Below, piece after piece: positions 56,258 through 64,000 of a stretch of DNA of 64,000 nucleotides. Made by a program: the position numbers and the translations under genes. Numbering within the stretch: position 1 is the first letter of the stretch; each line of letters opens with the position of its first letter. Location of the stretch: assembly GCF_003584105.1 (NCBI RefSeq), contig NZ_QXFO01000006.1:124001-188000 (forward strand), read 5' to 3'. The notes beneath the pieces were generated by a model that worked only from the letters and a program-made list of their open reading frames with translations, was not told the DNA's origin and ran no database searches. The DNA is from Flagellimonas taeanensis. Its GTDB lineage: Bacteria > Bacteroidota > Bacteroidia > Flavobacteriales > Flavobacteriaceae.

Positions 56258-59014
56258 CTAGAACGTAATCAGGAAATTGGAGAGATTTTCCGAACTGTCA
56301 ATTTCCAGTTTTTTCCGTAGCCTGTACCGATGTATTTCCACACCCCTAACTGAAATGGCCATAAGAGGGGCAATTTCCTTGGTCGAAAGGTTCATTTTAA
56401 GGTAGGCGCAAAGTTTGAGGTCCTTGGGGGTCAAGGATGGGTATGCTTTCAAAAGTCGCTCGAAGAAATCCTCGTGAAGTTCCTTGAAATTGACTTCAAA
56501 CCGTTTCCAATCTTCCGTATCTTCAATGGAGCTATCCAATTTTTTGATGAACGAACGGTACCGCTGTGAATTGGAGAACTTATCCTTGTTCACCAAGAGC
56601 ATGTTCTTGATTTCAAGCATCATCTCGTTCTTTTTGGCAATGTTCAAGGTGGTGCTGGCCAGTTCGTTCTGTTTTAGGCGGATTTCCTTGGCGAGTTCCT
56701 CTTTTTCCAAATGGGCCAATCTTTCTTGCTGTTCCTTCTCCATTTGCTGTTCCAGTTCCCGCTGTTTTCGCCCAAGTTTCCTTCGGTTATATCTGCGTAC
56801 CAGGAACACGGCCAATACCGTCAATAGGCCATAGAGCACCAAACTGAGCGTGGAAAGGTACCAAGGCGGCAAAATACTGAACCTAAACATATTGGATTCA
56901 GAAAGCTGATTGTCCCCACCAGCTGTTGAAACCTTAAAAGTATAATCCCCATAAGGCAGGTTCTGAAAATGGATGAAACCGCTTTCCACCAGTTCCGAAT
57001 ATTCTTTGGGGCCCTTTAGCTCAAAATAATACTGGGGTGCAATATACTTTGGGGAAGCGACATCTATAGTGATGGACTGGGAATGCCTATAGGGTATCTC
57101 CAATTGTTCTTGGTCAATCGGATATACGCTCTTTTGGTCCCGTAACACAATAATTTTAGGCACTGGTAAGGACAACTGTTGTGATTGCCCCTCAAGCTTG
57201 GATGGGTTTATCCTGGCAAATCCATCACTGAGCGTAATAAATGATAAGCTATCGTTTACCTTGATCACTTTCTGCGAATCGGGAGCCAAACGTTCACGCA
57301 AGGGAAGATCGGTGATCATGAGGCTATCCTTCTTCAAATCGGTATATATAATGGCCTTTTTATCCTCACCATCCACAAACCAATAATGTTCCTCATCAAC
57401 AAAGAGAAGCTCCTTGTCTTCATAATCCTTGAATTCCCCAAAGGGTACAATTTGGTCTGCAATAGGATTGTACCAATACCAATTGCCCTCACTGTTCAGT
57501 ACAATATGATTCTTGATATTGTAGATTTTTACATTATACTCGCTTGGGCCTCCGTCATAATCAAATTGTTGGACCCGATCGACTTCATTGTATTCGGTCC
57601 CATCAAAATGGATCCTGTAGAAGCCTTTATAGGGATGTGCCGCCCACAGTGTTGTGGGGGTCTCAAAACAAAGGTGTTTTACCGGAAAATCAAACCCATT
57701 GATCTTGGTGATTTCCCAATCCCCGTCACTCTTCTTTATAAATCTTGAAAGTCCATTGTAGGTCCCCTGTACATACATGGCGTTCTGTCCAGGCACTTTT
57801 ATGGTCTGATACCCCCCTGTTATGGAACCTAAAGGTCTGAAACCATCTTCTTCCACTTTATAGGTCCCTGTGTTGTGTCCACAGAGCAGGTCTCCCTCCA
57901 GTTCAACCAAATCCCATACATGTCCTTGCGACCCGTTCACAAACTTGAGTTCATTGCCCTCAAAATAAAAAACTCCCGTATTGCTGCCCAAGTACAGCTT
58001 CCCTTTGTATGAAGCAATGTCATATACCATCCCCAAGACACCTGTATGATCGGTATAATAGGAAATGGGGTTGTTGAGCTTAACGCGGGCGATACCATTG
58101 TCGAGTCCCAACCAGAGTTGGTCATTGTACAGCAATATGGAGAGGACGGTATTGTTCTGTAATCCAGATTCCCGGTTCAATATTTGATAGTCTCCTGTGA
58201 ATGAGTCGTGAAGGTACATCCCATTCTTGATGGTACCAAAACCTAATCGATCGCCGCCAAGCAGGGATATCTTGTTCAATTGGTGCTGTTTGAGTTCCTC
58301 GTTGATCTTGGCCGACCAGGGGCGGAGGTTTTTTCCATCAAAAAGGTAACATCCACTAAGTTTGGTGCCTATCATCAAACTGCCCTTGAAGACCACCATA
58401 TCGGTAATCGTTTTTCCCATGAGCAGGTCTTGGTCAGGCAAAGGAACCAATTCTTCGCCTTTCAGTTCAAAAAGGCCAAGTGGCCCGGAAGCAACAATGA
58501 GTTTATCATCGAACTCGATAAAGTCGGACACAAAATTGGGGGGATCCACCACCTCTATTCCGTTCCCGTCATAGCTGTAAATGGCCGAGAAGGAACGGAA
58601 CAATACTTTATTATCCTTGGAAGGGAATATTTCCCAAAATTCCTCACTGGTGAACGTATGCTCCTGAATCAAATGCGTGAGCGATGTATATTCGAGTTGC
58701 CCGATGGCATTTTTCACCCAATAGCCAAACTCTTCGTAGGAACCCGTATACACCCTGTCCCCTATGGATTCCACCGATCGGATAATGGTATTATTGGGCA
58801 GTTTGTTGAGGGTCCATTGTTCTCCGTTGAAATGCAACAACCCCTTATTGTTGGCCACAAAAAGCTCTCCATCATCGTTCACGGAAACATCCCAGTTCTT
58901 GCTTGCCCCTTTGTACTCCAACAAACGGTAGTTATAAATGGGCGGCAACATGTTCTGCCCACATAACCATAGTGGAAAAAAGAGAATCCAAGTCCTGATG
59001 AACCTATAAAGCAT
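56258..59014 (-). CDS. Membrane-bound Y_Y_Y / LuxR-type HTH regulator of the polysaccharide locus
   Basis: The 918-residue protein has a signal peptide (WILFFPLWLCGQ), a periplasmic beta-propeller with many short repeats (residues 40-600), a triple-tyrosine Y_Y_Y domain (about 640-730) and one membrane helix (about 740-760, STLSLVLYGLLTVLAVFLV). A charged coiled coil and a C-terminal LuxR-type HTH (about 861-918, LTPKDLKLCAYLKMNLSTKE, EIHRYRLRKKLE) follow. It senses an oligosaccharide in the periplasm and regulates transcription directly at the membrane; no kinase domain is present. It is upstream of susC on the same strand, with its stop 231 bases before the susC start. Confidence 0.9.
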   Translation of the reverse strand: MLYRFIRTWILFFPLWLCGQNMLPPIYNYRLLEYKGASKNWDVSVNDDGELFVANNKGLLHFNGEQWTLNKLPNNTIIRSVESIGDRVYTGSYEEFGYWVKNAIGQLEYTSLTHLIQEHTFTSEEFWEIFPSKDNKVLFRSFSAIYSYDGNGIEVVDPPNFVSDFIEFDDKLIVASGPLGLFELKGEELVPLPDQDLLMGKTITDMVVFKGSLMIGTKLSGCYLFDGKNLRPWSAKINEELKQHQLNKISLLGGDRLGFGTIKNGMYLHDSFTGDYQILNRESGLQNNTVLSILLYNDQLWLGLDNGIARVKLNNPISYYTDHTGVLGMVYDIASYKGKLYLGSNTGVFYFEGNELKFVNGSQGHVWDLVELEGDLLCGHNTGTYKVEEDGFRPLGSITGGYQTIKVPGQNAMYVQGTYNGLSRFIKKSDGDWEITKINGFDFPVKHLCFETPTTLWAAHPYKGFYRIHFDGTEYNEVDRVQQFDYDGGPSEYNVKIYNIKNHIVLNSEGNWYWYNPIADQIVPFGEFKDYEDKELLFVDEEHYWFVDGEDKKAIIYTDLKKDSLMITDLPLRERLAPDSQKVIKVNDSLSFITLSDGFARINPSKLEGQSQQLSLPVPKIIVLRDQKSVYPIDQEQLEIPYRHSQSITIDVASPKYIAPQYYFELKGPKEYSELVESGFIHFQNLPYGDYTFKVSTAGGDNQLSESNMFRFSILPPWYLSTLSLVLYGLLTVLAVFLVRRYNRRKLGRKQRELEQQMEKEQQERLAHLEKEELAKEIRLKQNELASTTLNIAKKNEMMLEIKNMLLVNKDKFSNSQRYRSFIKKLDSSIEDTEDWKRFEVNFKELHEDFFERLLKAYPSLTPKDLKLCAYLKMNLSTKEIAPLMAISVRGVEIHRYRLRKKLEIDSSENLSNFLITF

Positions 59015-59353
59015 ATTATTCGATTAACCTATCATCAAAGGTCTTTCCTTTCCTTTAATATACAAAACAATGTGTATTGCAATGTAATTCTTTTCAGGAA
59101 CACATTTCCTTTGCCTTTCTACTATCAAAAAAGTTACTTACCAATAATCCCACTAAAGGTATTCATCTCATTTCCAGTCCTATTTAATCTTCGCTAACCT
59201 ATTTTAATCGTTCCATAACCCTTTTTCCCTTTCCATAACCTTTATTGTTTTCTCCTTAATCCGTGACCATATCCCATAGCTCTATTTTAGCGCCACAGCA
59301 AACCGAGATGTTGAAACAAACTTCTTGGCACCATTTCCAACCAAATTTATAGT
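59015..59353. other. Intergenic region between the regulator and the barrel gene
   Basis: This 339-base AT-rich divergent gap contains TTCCATAACC at 59211-59220 and 59231-59240, two copies 20 bases apart. I see no gene and no clear promoter. Confidence 0.5.
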
Positions 59354-60352
59354 ATGATTCAAGTAAAATATACTTGCACCAATAGACCCGTTCAGCGAGG
59401 AAAAGCTTTCCGTTGGACCTTTTTATTGGTATTCGCCTGCATGGGTCTTTCGCTTCGAGCGCAGACACCCAACGATGCCCTGATGATGCGTTCCAAAAAC
59501 ATCTGTGTCCTACTTTCCTATGACATGGGGACTTTCGACCGTTATTGGGAGGGATCTTTACTAAGGTCCAATGAGACCATTGCCACGGTGGACCAGAATA
59601 CGGTCTTGCCCATGGCGGCCATCGGTATTTTGGACGACCTTAATTTTTACATCAGTCTACCCTATATCAAAACCGAATCATCCGAACCCAATGGAGGGAA
59701 TTTTGCCGGCGCAAGGGGTTTTCAGGATATTGGGTTTGCCCTAAAGTACCGGGCCATACACCAAGATCTGGGCAGCGGAAAGTTCACTGCCTTGGCCACA
59801 GCTGGTTTTTCAACCCCTTTTACCAACTATCTTTCGGATTACAGACCATATAGTATTGGGGCGGGTGCACCTGAATTTTCCTTGCGTGGTATAGCCCAAT
59901 ACCAATGGAACAACGGATTTTATGCCCGTGCCTCCCTCGCCCATCTGTGGCGCGGATATACCGAAGCGGAGCGTGACTACTATTACAACAATGGCAGTTA
60001 TTACACCGCTTGGATGGATGTGCCCAATGCATGGACCTATGAAGGGATTGTCGGGAAATGGTTGTTCGACTCGTCCTTGAAACTTGAGTTCAGCTACTTC
60101 AGCCTTTCTTCGACCAGTGGGGATGATATCCGGGCATACAATGCAGCACAGCCCACCAACAAAGTGGAATCCGACCGCATAGGATTTTCAGCACAATATT
60201 TCTTCAAATCGTTGAAAGGGTTTGGAGTGGTGGCCTATCACAATAGGGTGGTGGATGGAAGAAATGTTCCCAAACTGAGCAATACGGGCTTTGGCATCAC
60301 CTACCAATTCAATGTCATTAAAAAACAAACTGAAGCGACCGATGAACAATAA
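59354..60352 (+). CDS. Outer-membrane beta-barrel protein, uncharacterised
   Basis: The 332-residue protein has a long basic N-terminal end and a signal peptide ending LRAQ near residue 36. The rest alternates strands, with features of the phenol-degradation MetA-type barrels (LNFYISLPYIKTES, GFQDIGFALKYRAI, FGITYQFNVIKK). It may be a passive porin. It overlaps the next gene's start by 11 bases, indicating coupled translation and a shared task. Confidence 0.75.
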   Translation: MIQVKYTCTNRPVQRGKAFRWTFLLVFACMGLSLRAQTPNDALMMRSKNICVLLSYDMGTFDRYWEGSLLRSNETIATVDQNTVLPMAAIGILDDLNFYISLPYIKTESSEPNGGNFAGARGFQDIGFALKYRAIHQDLGSGKFTALATAGFSTPFTNYLSDYRPYSIGAGAPEFSLRGIAQYQWNNGFYARASLAHLWRGYTEAERDYYYNNGSYYTAWMDVPNAWTYEGIVGKWLFDSSLKLEFSYFSLSSTSGDDIRAYNAAQPTNKVESDRIGFSAQYFFKSLKGFGVVAYHNRVVDGRNVPKLSNTGFGITYQFNVIKKQTEATDEQ

Positions 60353-61883
60353 AATATTCACCCTATTATTGGCCTTGGGCCTTATTTCCTTGGCTTCCTG
60401 CGAGAAAGATACCCCAAGATACCTTCCGTATGAAGGATATGCCTTCACCGATACCGATGAAGATGGTGGTGATTGGATTCCCGTTCTTCAAGAATCCGGG
60501 GCCGCCATTGAGATAACGGCACCAGAATCGACCGATTCGCAATCCTATTTGGATGAACTGGAGGATATGAAAGAAGCTATGGCCAGTATGACTTCCGAAC
60601 AGAAAAAAGCAATAAAATACTGGACCAACAACCCGGCCATACGTTGGAACGAGATTGCCCTGGAACTGATCGCCAAATACAATCTCATCCCTGGGCCCAA
60701 TGCAGACGGCACCTATACCCTGCCCAATCCTTCCAATCCAGAAGGACCACCGGCATTTCCCTTTGCCCATCCACCTTATGCGTGCAGGGCATTGGCCTAT
60801 ATGTCCGTGGCCCAATTCGACGGGCTCATCAGTGCGTGGCACCACAAATACAATTACAACAGACCAGCACCTTACCAACTGGACGAAAATATTGTCTATG
60901 CCTATGAGGACAACGATATCCCCTCCTATCCTTCGGATGGGGCGGTGATCGCACGGGCATCAAGGAACATTCTTACGGCCATGTTTCCCTTGGAAGCCGA
61001 ATACTTGCAAGGCCTTGAGGAAGAACATTTGGAAAGCCTAATGCTTTCCGGGGGCAATGTAATGAGTGATATCGATGCCGGAGTGGAAATCGGCGATGCC
61101 GTATCTACCACCGCCCTGGCGCGCGCTGCGAATGACGGCATGAAGAATGCACAGACCCCAAAAGCCGTATCGGACTCCATCAAGCAGGCCGCCCTCGACA
61201 GGTTTGGCTGGGCCTGGGACAATTTGGAAATCCCAGTACGCCCCGTGGGCCTTACCCCGCTTTTCGGCAAAGTGACCATGTGGAGCATTGATGACGTGGA
61301 AAGCGTCCGTCCCATAGCCCCACCGCAGTTGGATTCACAGGAATTTCTGGACGATGTGAAGCTCCTGAAGGACTATGCCAAAAACATGACCGACGAACAC
61401 CGTAGGATTGCCAATTTTTGGCAGGACGGGCTTGGGACCTACACACCTCCAGGACACTGGAACCGCATTGCCAATGAGCTTATGGTGGAATATCGGTTGA
61501 ATCCCTTGCAAACTACACGGACCCTGGCCTATATGAACATGGCCATCATGGATTCGGGAATAAGCTGTTGGGATGCCAAATACTACTACCATTATCCTAG
61601 GCCCATACAGTTGATCGAAGGATTCAAGACGATTGCGGGTACACCCAATTTTCCGAGCTATACCTCTGGACACAGTGTGTTTTCAGCTGCGGCATCTGAG
61701 GTTCTGGCCTATGTCTTCCCAGAGGAAGCATCAAAAATGAGGGCTTGGGCCGAAGAAGCGGCCATTTCGAGGGTATACGGTGGTATCCACTGGAGCTTTG
61801 ATGCCACTGTGGGCACGGAACAAGGACGCAACGTGGCCCAATATACCATAGATAGGGCCAAAGCAGATGGTGCCGACCAATGA
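60342..61883 (+). CDS. Vanadium-dependent haloperoxidase-like (PAP2 superfamily) lipoprotein
   Basis: The 513-residue lipoprotein (lipobox LASC) starts at the ATG at 60342. Its C-terminal half holds the vanadate/phosphate site K413, R420 (KYYYHYPRP), S442-G443-H444 (YTSGHS), R477 and H483 (ISRVYGGIHWSFD), the full set for VHPO/PAP2 enzymes. The N-terminal half looks like a degenerate copy of the same bundle, with NYNRPAPYQL and PSYPSDGAV but no complete site. It may oxidise halides or be a phosphatase. It is coupled to the preceding barrel gene. Confidence 0.9.
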   Translation: MNNKIFTLLLALGLISLASCEKDTPRYLPYEGYAFTDTDEDGGDWIPVLQESGAAIEITAPESTDSQSYLDELEDMKEAMASMTSEQKKAIKYWTNNPAIRWNEIALELIAKYNLIPGPNADGTYTLPNPSNPEGPPAFPFAHPPYACRALAYMSVAQFDGLISAWHHKYNYNRPAPYQLDENIVYAYEDNDIPSYPSDGAVIARASRNILTAMFPLEAEYLQGLEEEHLESLMLSGGNVMSDIDAGVEIGDAVSTTALARAANDGMKNAQTPKAVSDSIKQAALDRFGWAWDNLEIPVRPVGLTPLFGKVTMWSIDDVESVRPIAPPQLDSQEFLDDVKLLKDYAKNMTDEHRRIANFWQDGLGTYTPPGHWNRIANELMVEYRLNPLQTTRTLAYMNMAIMDSGISCWDAKYYYHYPRPIQLIEGFKTIAGTPNFPSYTSGHSVFSAAASEVLAYVFPEEASKMRAWAEEAAISRVYGGIHWSFDATVGTEQGRNVAQYTIDRAKADGADQ

Positions 61884-61889
61884 TTTTAG

Positions 61890-62501
61890 CTAAACACTGA
61901 CTATTGTTCTAAAGGTAAGGTTGATTCTTGGCGTCCTCACCAACTTTGTTGGTGGCAAACGGTGCAACCAATAGCTCTGGGTAGTTCCCTTCATTACCAA
62001 GAGGCTTCCGTGGTCAAGGATCAGCTCTACTTTTTCCTTGGTCTGTTTGTGCTTGAATGCAAATTTCCGTTCGGCCCCAAAACTTAGGGAAGCTATGGCC
62101 CCATTCCGCTTCAGGTCTTTCTCCGCATCACTGTGCCAGGCCATGCCCTCTTCCCCGGAATGGTATAAGTTGAGCAGGCAGGAATTGTAGGCCTCCCCAG
62201 TTCGTTTTTCAGCCAACGTCTTCAATTCCAAGAGTGCATCTGTCCACGGCAGGGCCTTTTTGGTATGGTTGGAATACGTATATTCAAAAGGTTGATCCCC
62301 ATACCAAGCCACTTCGCGTTTGGTCTCTATGCGCTTGCCGTAGATGATGGCCACATCATTGGTCCAGGCAATGTTCGCCAAAAGCTCTTGAAAATAGGCA
62401 TCCGCAACATTTCGGGCCATAACAGGACCGTAATAATTCACGGTGCCTTCTTTGGGCAACCAATTATGGTCGGGGTCTATTTCAGAGGTGAACAAATCCA
62501 T
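61890..62501 (-). CDS. alkB: AlkB-type alpha-ketoglutarate-dependent dioxygenase
   Basis: The 203-residue protein matches the AlkB family: NLYHSGEEGMAWHSDAEK with iron ligands H123 and D125, H180 (YWLHRLP), and RINLTFR (R192 and R198) for 2-oxoglutarate. It removes methyl groups from 1-methyladenine and 3-methylcytosine in DNA or RNA. It overlaps the Ada metal-binding gene by 20 bases and is the last gene of the repair operon. Confidence 0.95.
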   Translation of the reverse strand: MDLFTSEIDPDHNWLPKEGTVNYYGPVMARNVADAYFQELLANIAWTNDVAIIYGKRIETKREVAWYGDQPFEYTYSNHTKKALPWTDALLELKTLAEKRTGEAYNSCLLNLYHSGEEGMAWHSDAEKDLKRNGAIASLSFGAERKFAFKHKQTKEKVELILDHGSLLVMKGTTQSYWLHRLPPTKLVRTPRINLTFRTIVSV

Positions 62502-62733
62502 CTTTCCATTGTTTATATGCTGCCTTCATGCAGTGTCCGCAGGGTCGGAACCCCATTTTCCGTGCCTGGGCATCCGATTTGAAAAAAACTCTGTTCTCCC
62601 GCTTCATGCGTTTGCCCGAAGCACACTCTAAGGTACCATATATTTTCAACTTTCTGTTCCCTGCCAGCACAATCTCCCCTCTTCGGATCATGTTCAGGAC
62701 TTCCTTGTTATCGATGTCGGAATGAAGTACCAT
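62482..62733 (-). CDS. Stand-alone Ada-type metal-binding domain protein
   Basis: The 83-residue protein is a single Ada_Zn_binding domain: ECASGKRMKRENRVFF and GFRPCGHCMKAAYKQW. It has only three cysteines, C37, C65 and C68, rather than the four Zn ligands of E. coli Ada. The methyl-accepting Cys38 or its partner is thus missing or replaced. It may bind DNA, sense methylated phosphate or act as a partner of the other repair genes. It sits three bases from the 2OG oxygenase gene. Confidence 0.88.
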   Translation of the reverse strand: MVLHSDIDNKEVLNMIRRGEIVLAGNRKLKIYGTLECASGKRMKRENRVFFKSDAQARKMGFRPCGHCMKAAYKQWKDGFVHL

Positions 62734-62736
62734 TTC

Positions 62737-63450
62737 TCAACTGACGGCATCGTGAAAAATGATTCCCATCGTATATCTTTCACCACGGTGCAGTTCGCTC
62801 ACTCCATGCTTCATGTTCACCCGATAATATCCCTTTGTACCTTTTACGGGTCTAAAGTTAGTGGTGAAGAGTACCATATCCCCTTTCTTGGGCCTGAGCA
62901 CAATGGCTTTGGATTGGGCCCTGGGTGTCTGCTGGGTCATCACGAATTCACCTCCTTGGTAATCCGTATCGGGGTCGCTCAAAAAAAGAACCGCTTGGAT
63001 GGGAAAATAGACCTCTCCATACAGATCTTGGTGCAATGTGTTGAACCCTCCCTTTCCATATTTTAAAATAAGTGGGGTAGGTTTCAACTGGTGCTGTTCC
63101 TTACATTGAGCTATCAATTCCTGATGGGTCTGTGGAAAAACCCTTTTTATGTTCAACGCTTTCATCCAAAGGTTGGCAACGGGAACCAAATGGGGGTACA
63201 ATCCTTCCCTGAGTTCTTGGATGGGTCCGGGCAAAGGGTAATCAAAATATTTGTATTCCCCCAACCCAAAGCGATAGCGTTCCATGACCACCGTTTTTCT
63301 ATATCCTTCTTTTTGATCATATAGTTCCTTCAAGGCATCGCACATATCTGGTTCCAAAAAATCTGGGACCAAGGCATATCCCTTGTTATGGAGACTTTCT
63401 TCCACTTGGTCCCATTTCACCTTGGAACTTTGGAGTGTTATCGTATTCAT
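62737..63450 (-). CDS. 2OG-Fe(II) oxygenase
   Basis: The 237-residue protein starts at the ATG at 63450. An upstream in-frame ATG at 63492 overlaps the neighbouring gene and includes an A-rich leader repeat. The iron ligands are H140, D142 (LHQDLYGE) and H215 (MKHGVSELHRGERY), with R225 for 2-oxoglutarate. It is typical of oxygenases in Bacteroidota alkylation-repair operons. The substrate is unknown, probably alkylated nucleic acid or protein. Confidence 0.88.
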   Translation of the reverse strand: MNTITLQSSKVKWDQVEESLHNKGYALVPDFLEPDMCDALKELYDQKEGYRKTVVMERYRFGLGEYKYFDYPLPGPIQELREGLYPHLVPVANLWMKALNIKRVFPQTHQELIAQCKEQHQLKPTPLILKYGKGGFNTLHQDLYGEVYFPIQAVLFLSDPDTDYQGGEFVMTQQTPRAQSKAIVLRPKKGDMVLFTTNFRPVKGTKGYYRVNMKHGVSELHRGERYTMGIIFHDAVS

Positions 63451-63488
63451 GTTGACTGTCCGTTTTTTGATTGATTTGATTGATGTTT

Positions 63489-64000
63489 TCACTCAGCAGG
63501 GGCCATTTGTGCAGCTTCCCACCCTATGATGGCACTTTTTCGGGTACTGCCCCACATATAGCCTCCTACTTTTCCGGTCGATTGGATGACCCTGTGGCAT
63601 GGAATCAGAAAGGCTACGGGATTTTTCCCAATGGCGGTGCCCACGGCGCGGGATGCTTTCGGTCTTTCCATTTTTTGCGCAATGGATCCATACACCTCCA
63701 GACTTCCCGTCGGAATTTTGAGTAGGGTTTCCCACACTTTCAATTGGAAGGGCGTGCCGTGCAAATGCAGCTTGATCTGTTCCTGCTTGCTCCAATCATC
63801 CCTAAAAATGGCCAGTCCGTCCTGCTGGTTCTTGTCCAACAGCTGTCGGTAGGTAGCGTTGGGAAAACGGGATTTTAAATCCTCGAACCCCTCTTTTCCA
63901 TCATCCACAAAGGACATATGGCAAATGCCCTTGGGCGTGGAGGCAACGATTAGTTTGCCAAAAGGGCTTTCTGCAAAACTATAGTTGATTTCCAAGTTTT
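63489..64000 (-). CDS. ada: Methylated-DNA-cysteine methyltransferase, C-terminal part of an Ada-type fusion (partial)
   Basis: About 170 residues are visible; the frame is open to the right edge and no ATG start is seen, so the N-terminal part lies outside. The catalytic motif is FLIPCHRVIQ, 36 residues from the end counting the Cys. The segment INYSFAESPFGKLIVASTPKG is what typically follows the AraC-type HTH in Bacteroidota Ada proteins, so a DNA-binding N-terminus is likely. It repairs O6-methylguanine and may regulate the operon. It is the first gene of the run 2OG oxygenase, Ada metal-binding, alkB. Confidence 0.92.
   Translation of the reverse strand, partial: NLEINYSFAESPFGKLIVASTPKGICHMSFVDDGKEGFEDLKSRFPNATYRQLLDKNQQDGLAIFRDDWSKQEQIKLHLHGTPFQLKVWETLLKIPTGSLEVYGSIAQKMERPKASRAVGTAIGKNPVAFLIPCHRVIQSTGKVGGYMWGSTRKSAIIGWEAAQMAPAE

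Overview
The window looks like a chromosomal segment of a marine-type Bacteroidota bacterium, most likely Flavobacteriaceae. The evidence is a PorP/SprF-family protein of the type IX secretion and gliding system, two SusC/SusD pairs, a PadR-PspC-GIN envelope operon, A-rich leaders without clear Shine-Dalgarno sites, and promoter-like TTTG/TAnnTTTG boxes. I saw no transposase, phage gene, CRISPR array, tRNA or rRNA. Genes are densely packed, often with 1-11 base overlaps.

Left part (1-22.5 kb) is mainly housekeeping and stress functions. It holds the end of a regulatory-like domain protein, a PaiB-like flavoprotein, a PorP-SPOR fusion, a GNAT acetyltransferase, a DoxX protein, a stand-alone TonB-dependent receptor, a DUF2141 protein and OxyR with both redox cysteines. 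A PBP4-type DD-peptidase (dacB), a NudK-like hydrolase, a DUF2461 protein, an S41 protease, an AIM24 protein and a DUF4442 protein follow. Next comes the operon DUF4870 / NTF2-like / PadR / PspC / GIN. A three-gene murein-peptide recycling cluster (dipeptide epimerase, AONS-like enzyme, NlpC/P60 lipoprotein) closes this part.

Middle part (22.5-39.5 kb) starts with an isolated SusC/SusD-like_2 uptake pair. Then come trxB, a probable non-coding RNA between two minus-strand terminators, and a minus-strand run NUDIX / VOC / RMD1 (DUF155) / protease-RimK fusion. A polyamine operon follows: arginine decarboxylase, agmatinase, a deoxyhypusine-synthase-like enzyme and a coupled acidic protein, which fits a route to homospermidine. 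A Tat-exported molybdenum oxidoreductase pair comes last.

Right part (39.6-59.0 kb) is one polysaccharide utilisation locus on the minus strand. It encodes a membrane-bound Y_Y_Y/LuxR regulator, SusC, SusD, a lipoprotein with two almost identical LamG domains, two GH144 (endo-beta-1,2-glucanase family) lipoproteins, an esterase, a GH43 with an F5/8-type C domain, a GH3 beta-glucosidase, a sulfatase and an EEP-fold phosphoesterase. The gene set suggests uptake and breakdown of a decorated beta-1,2-glucan. This is the most interesting system in the window.

The last 5 kb carry a beta-barrel protein coupled to a vanadium haloperoxidase-like lipoprotein, and an alkylation-repair operon. In that operon the Ada functions are split: an Ada-type methyltransferase running off the right edge, a 2OG-Fe(II) oxygenase, a stand-alone Ada metal-binding domain and AlkB.
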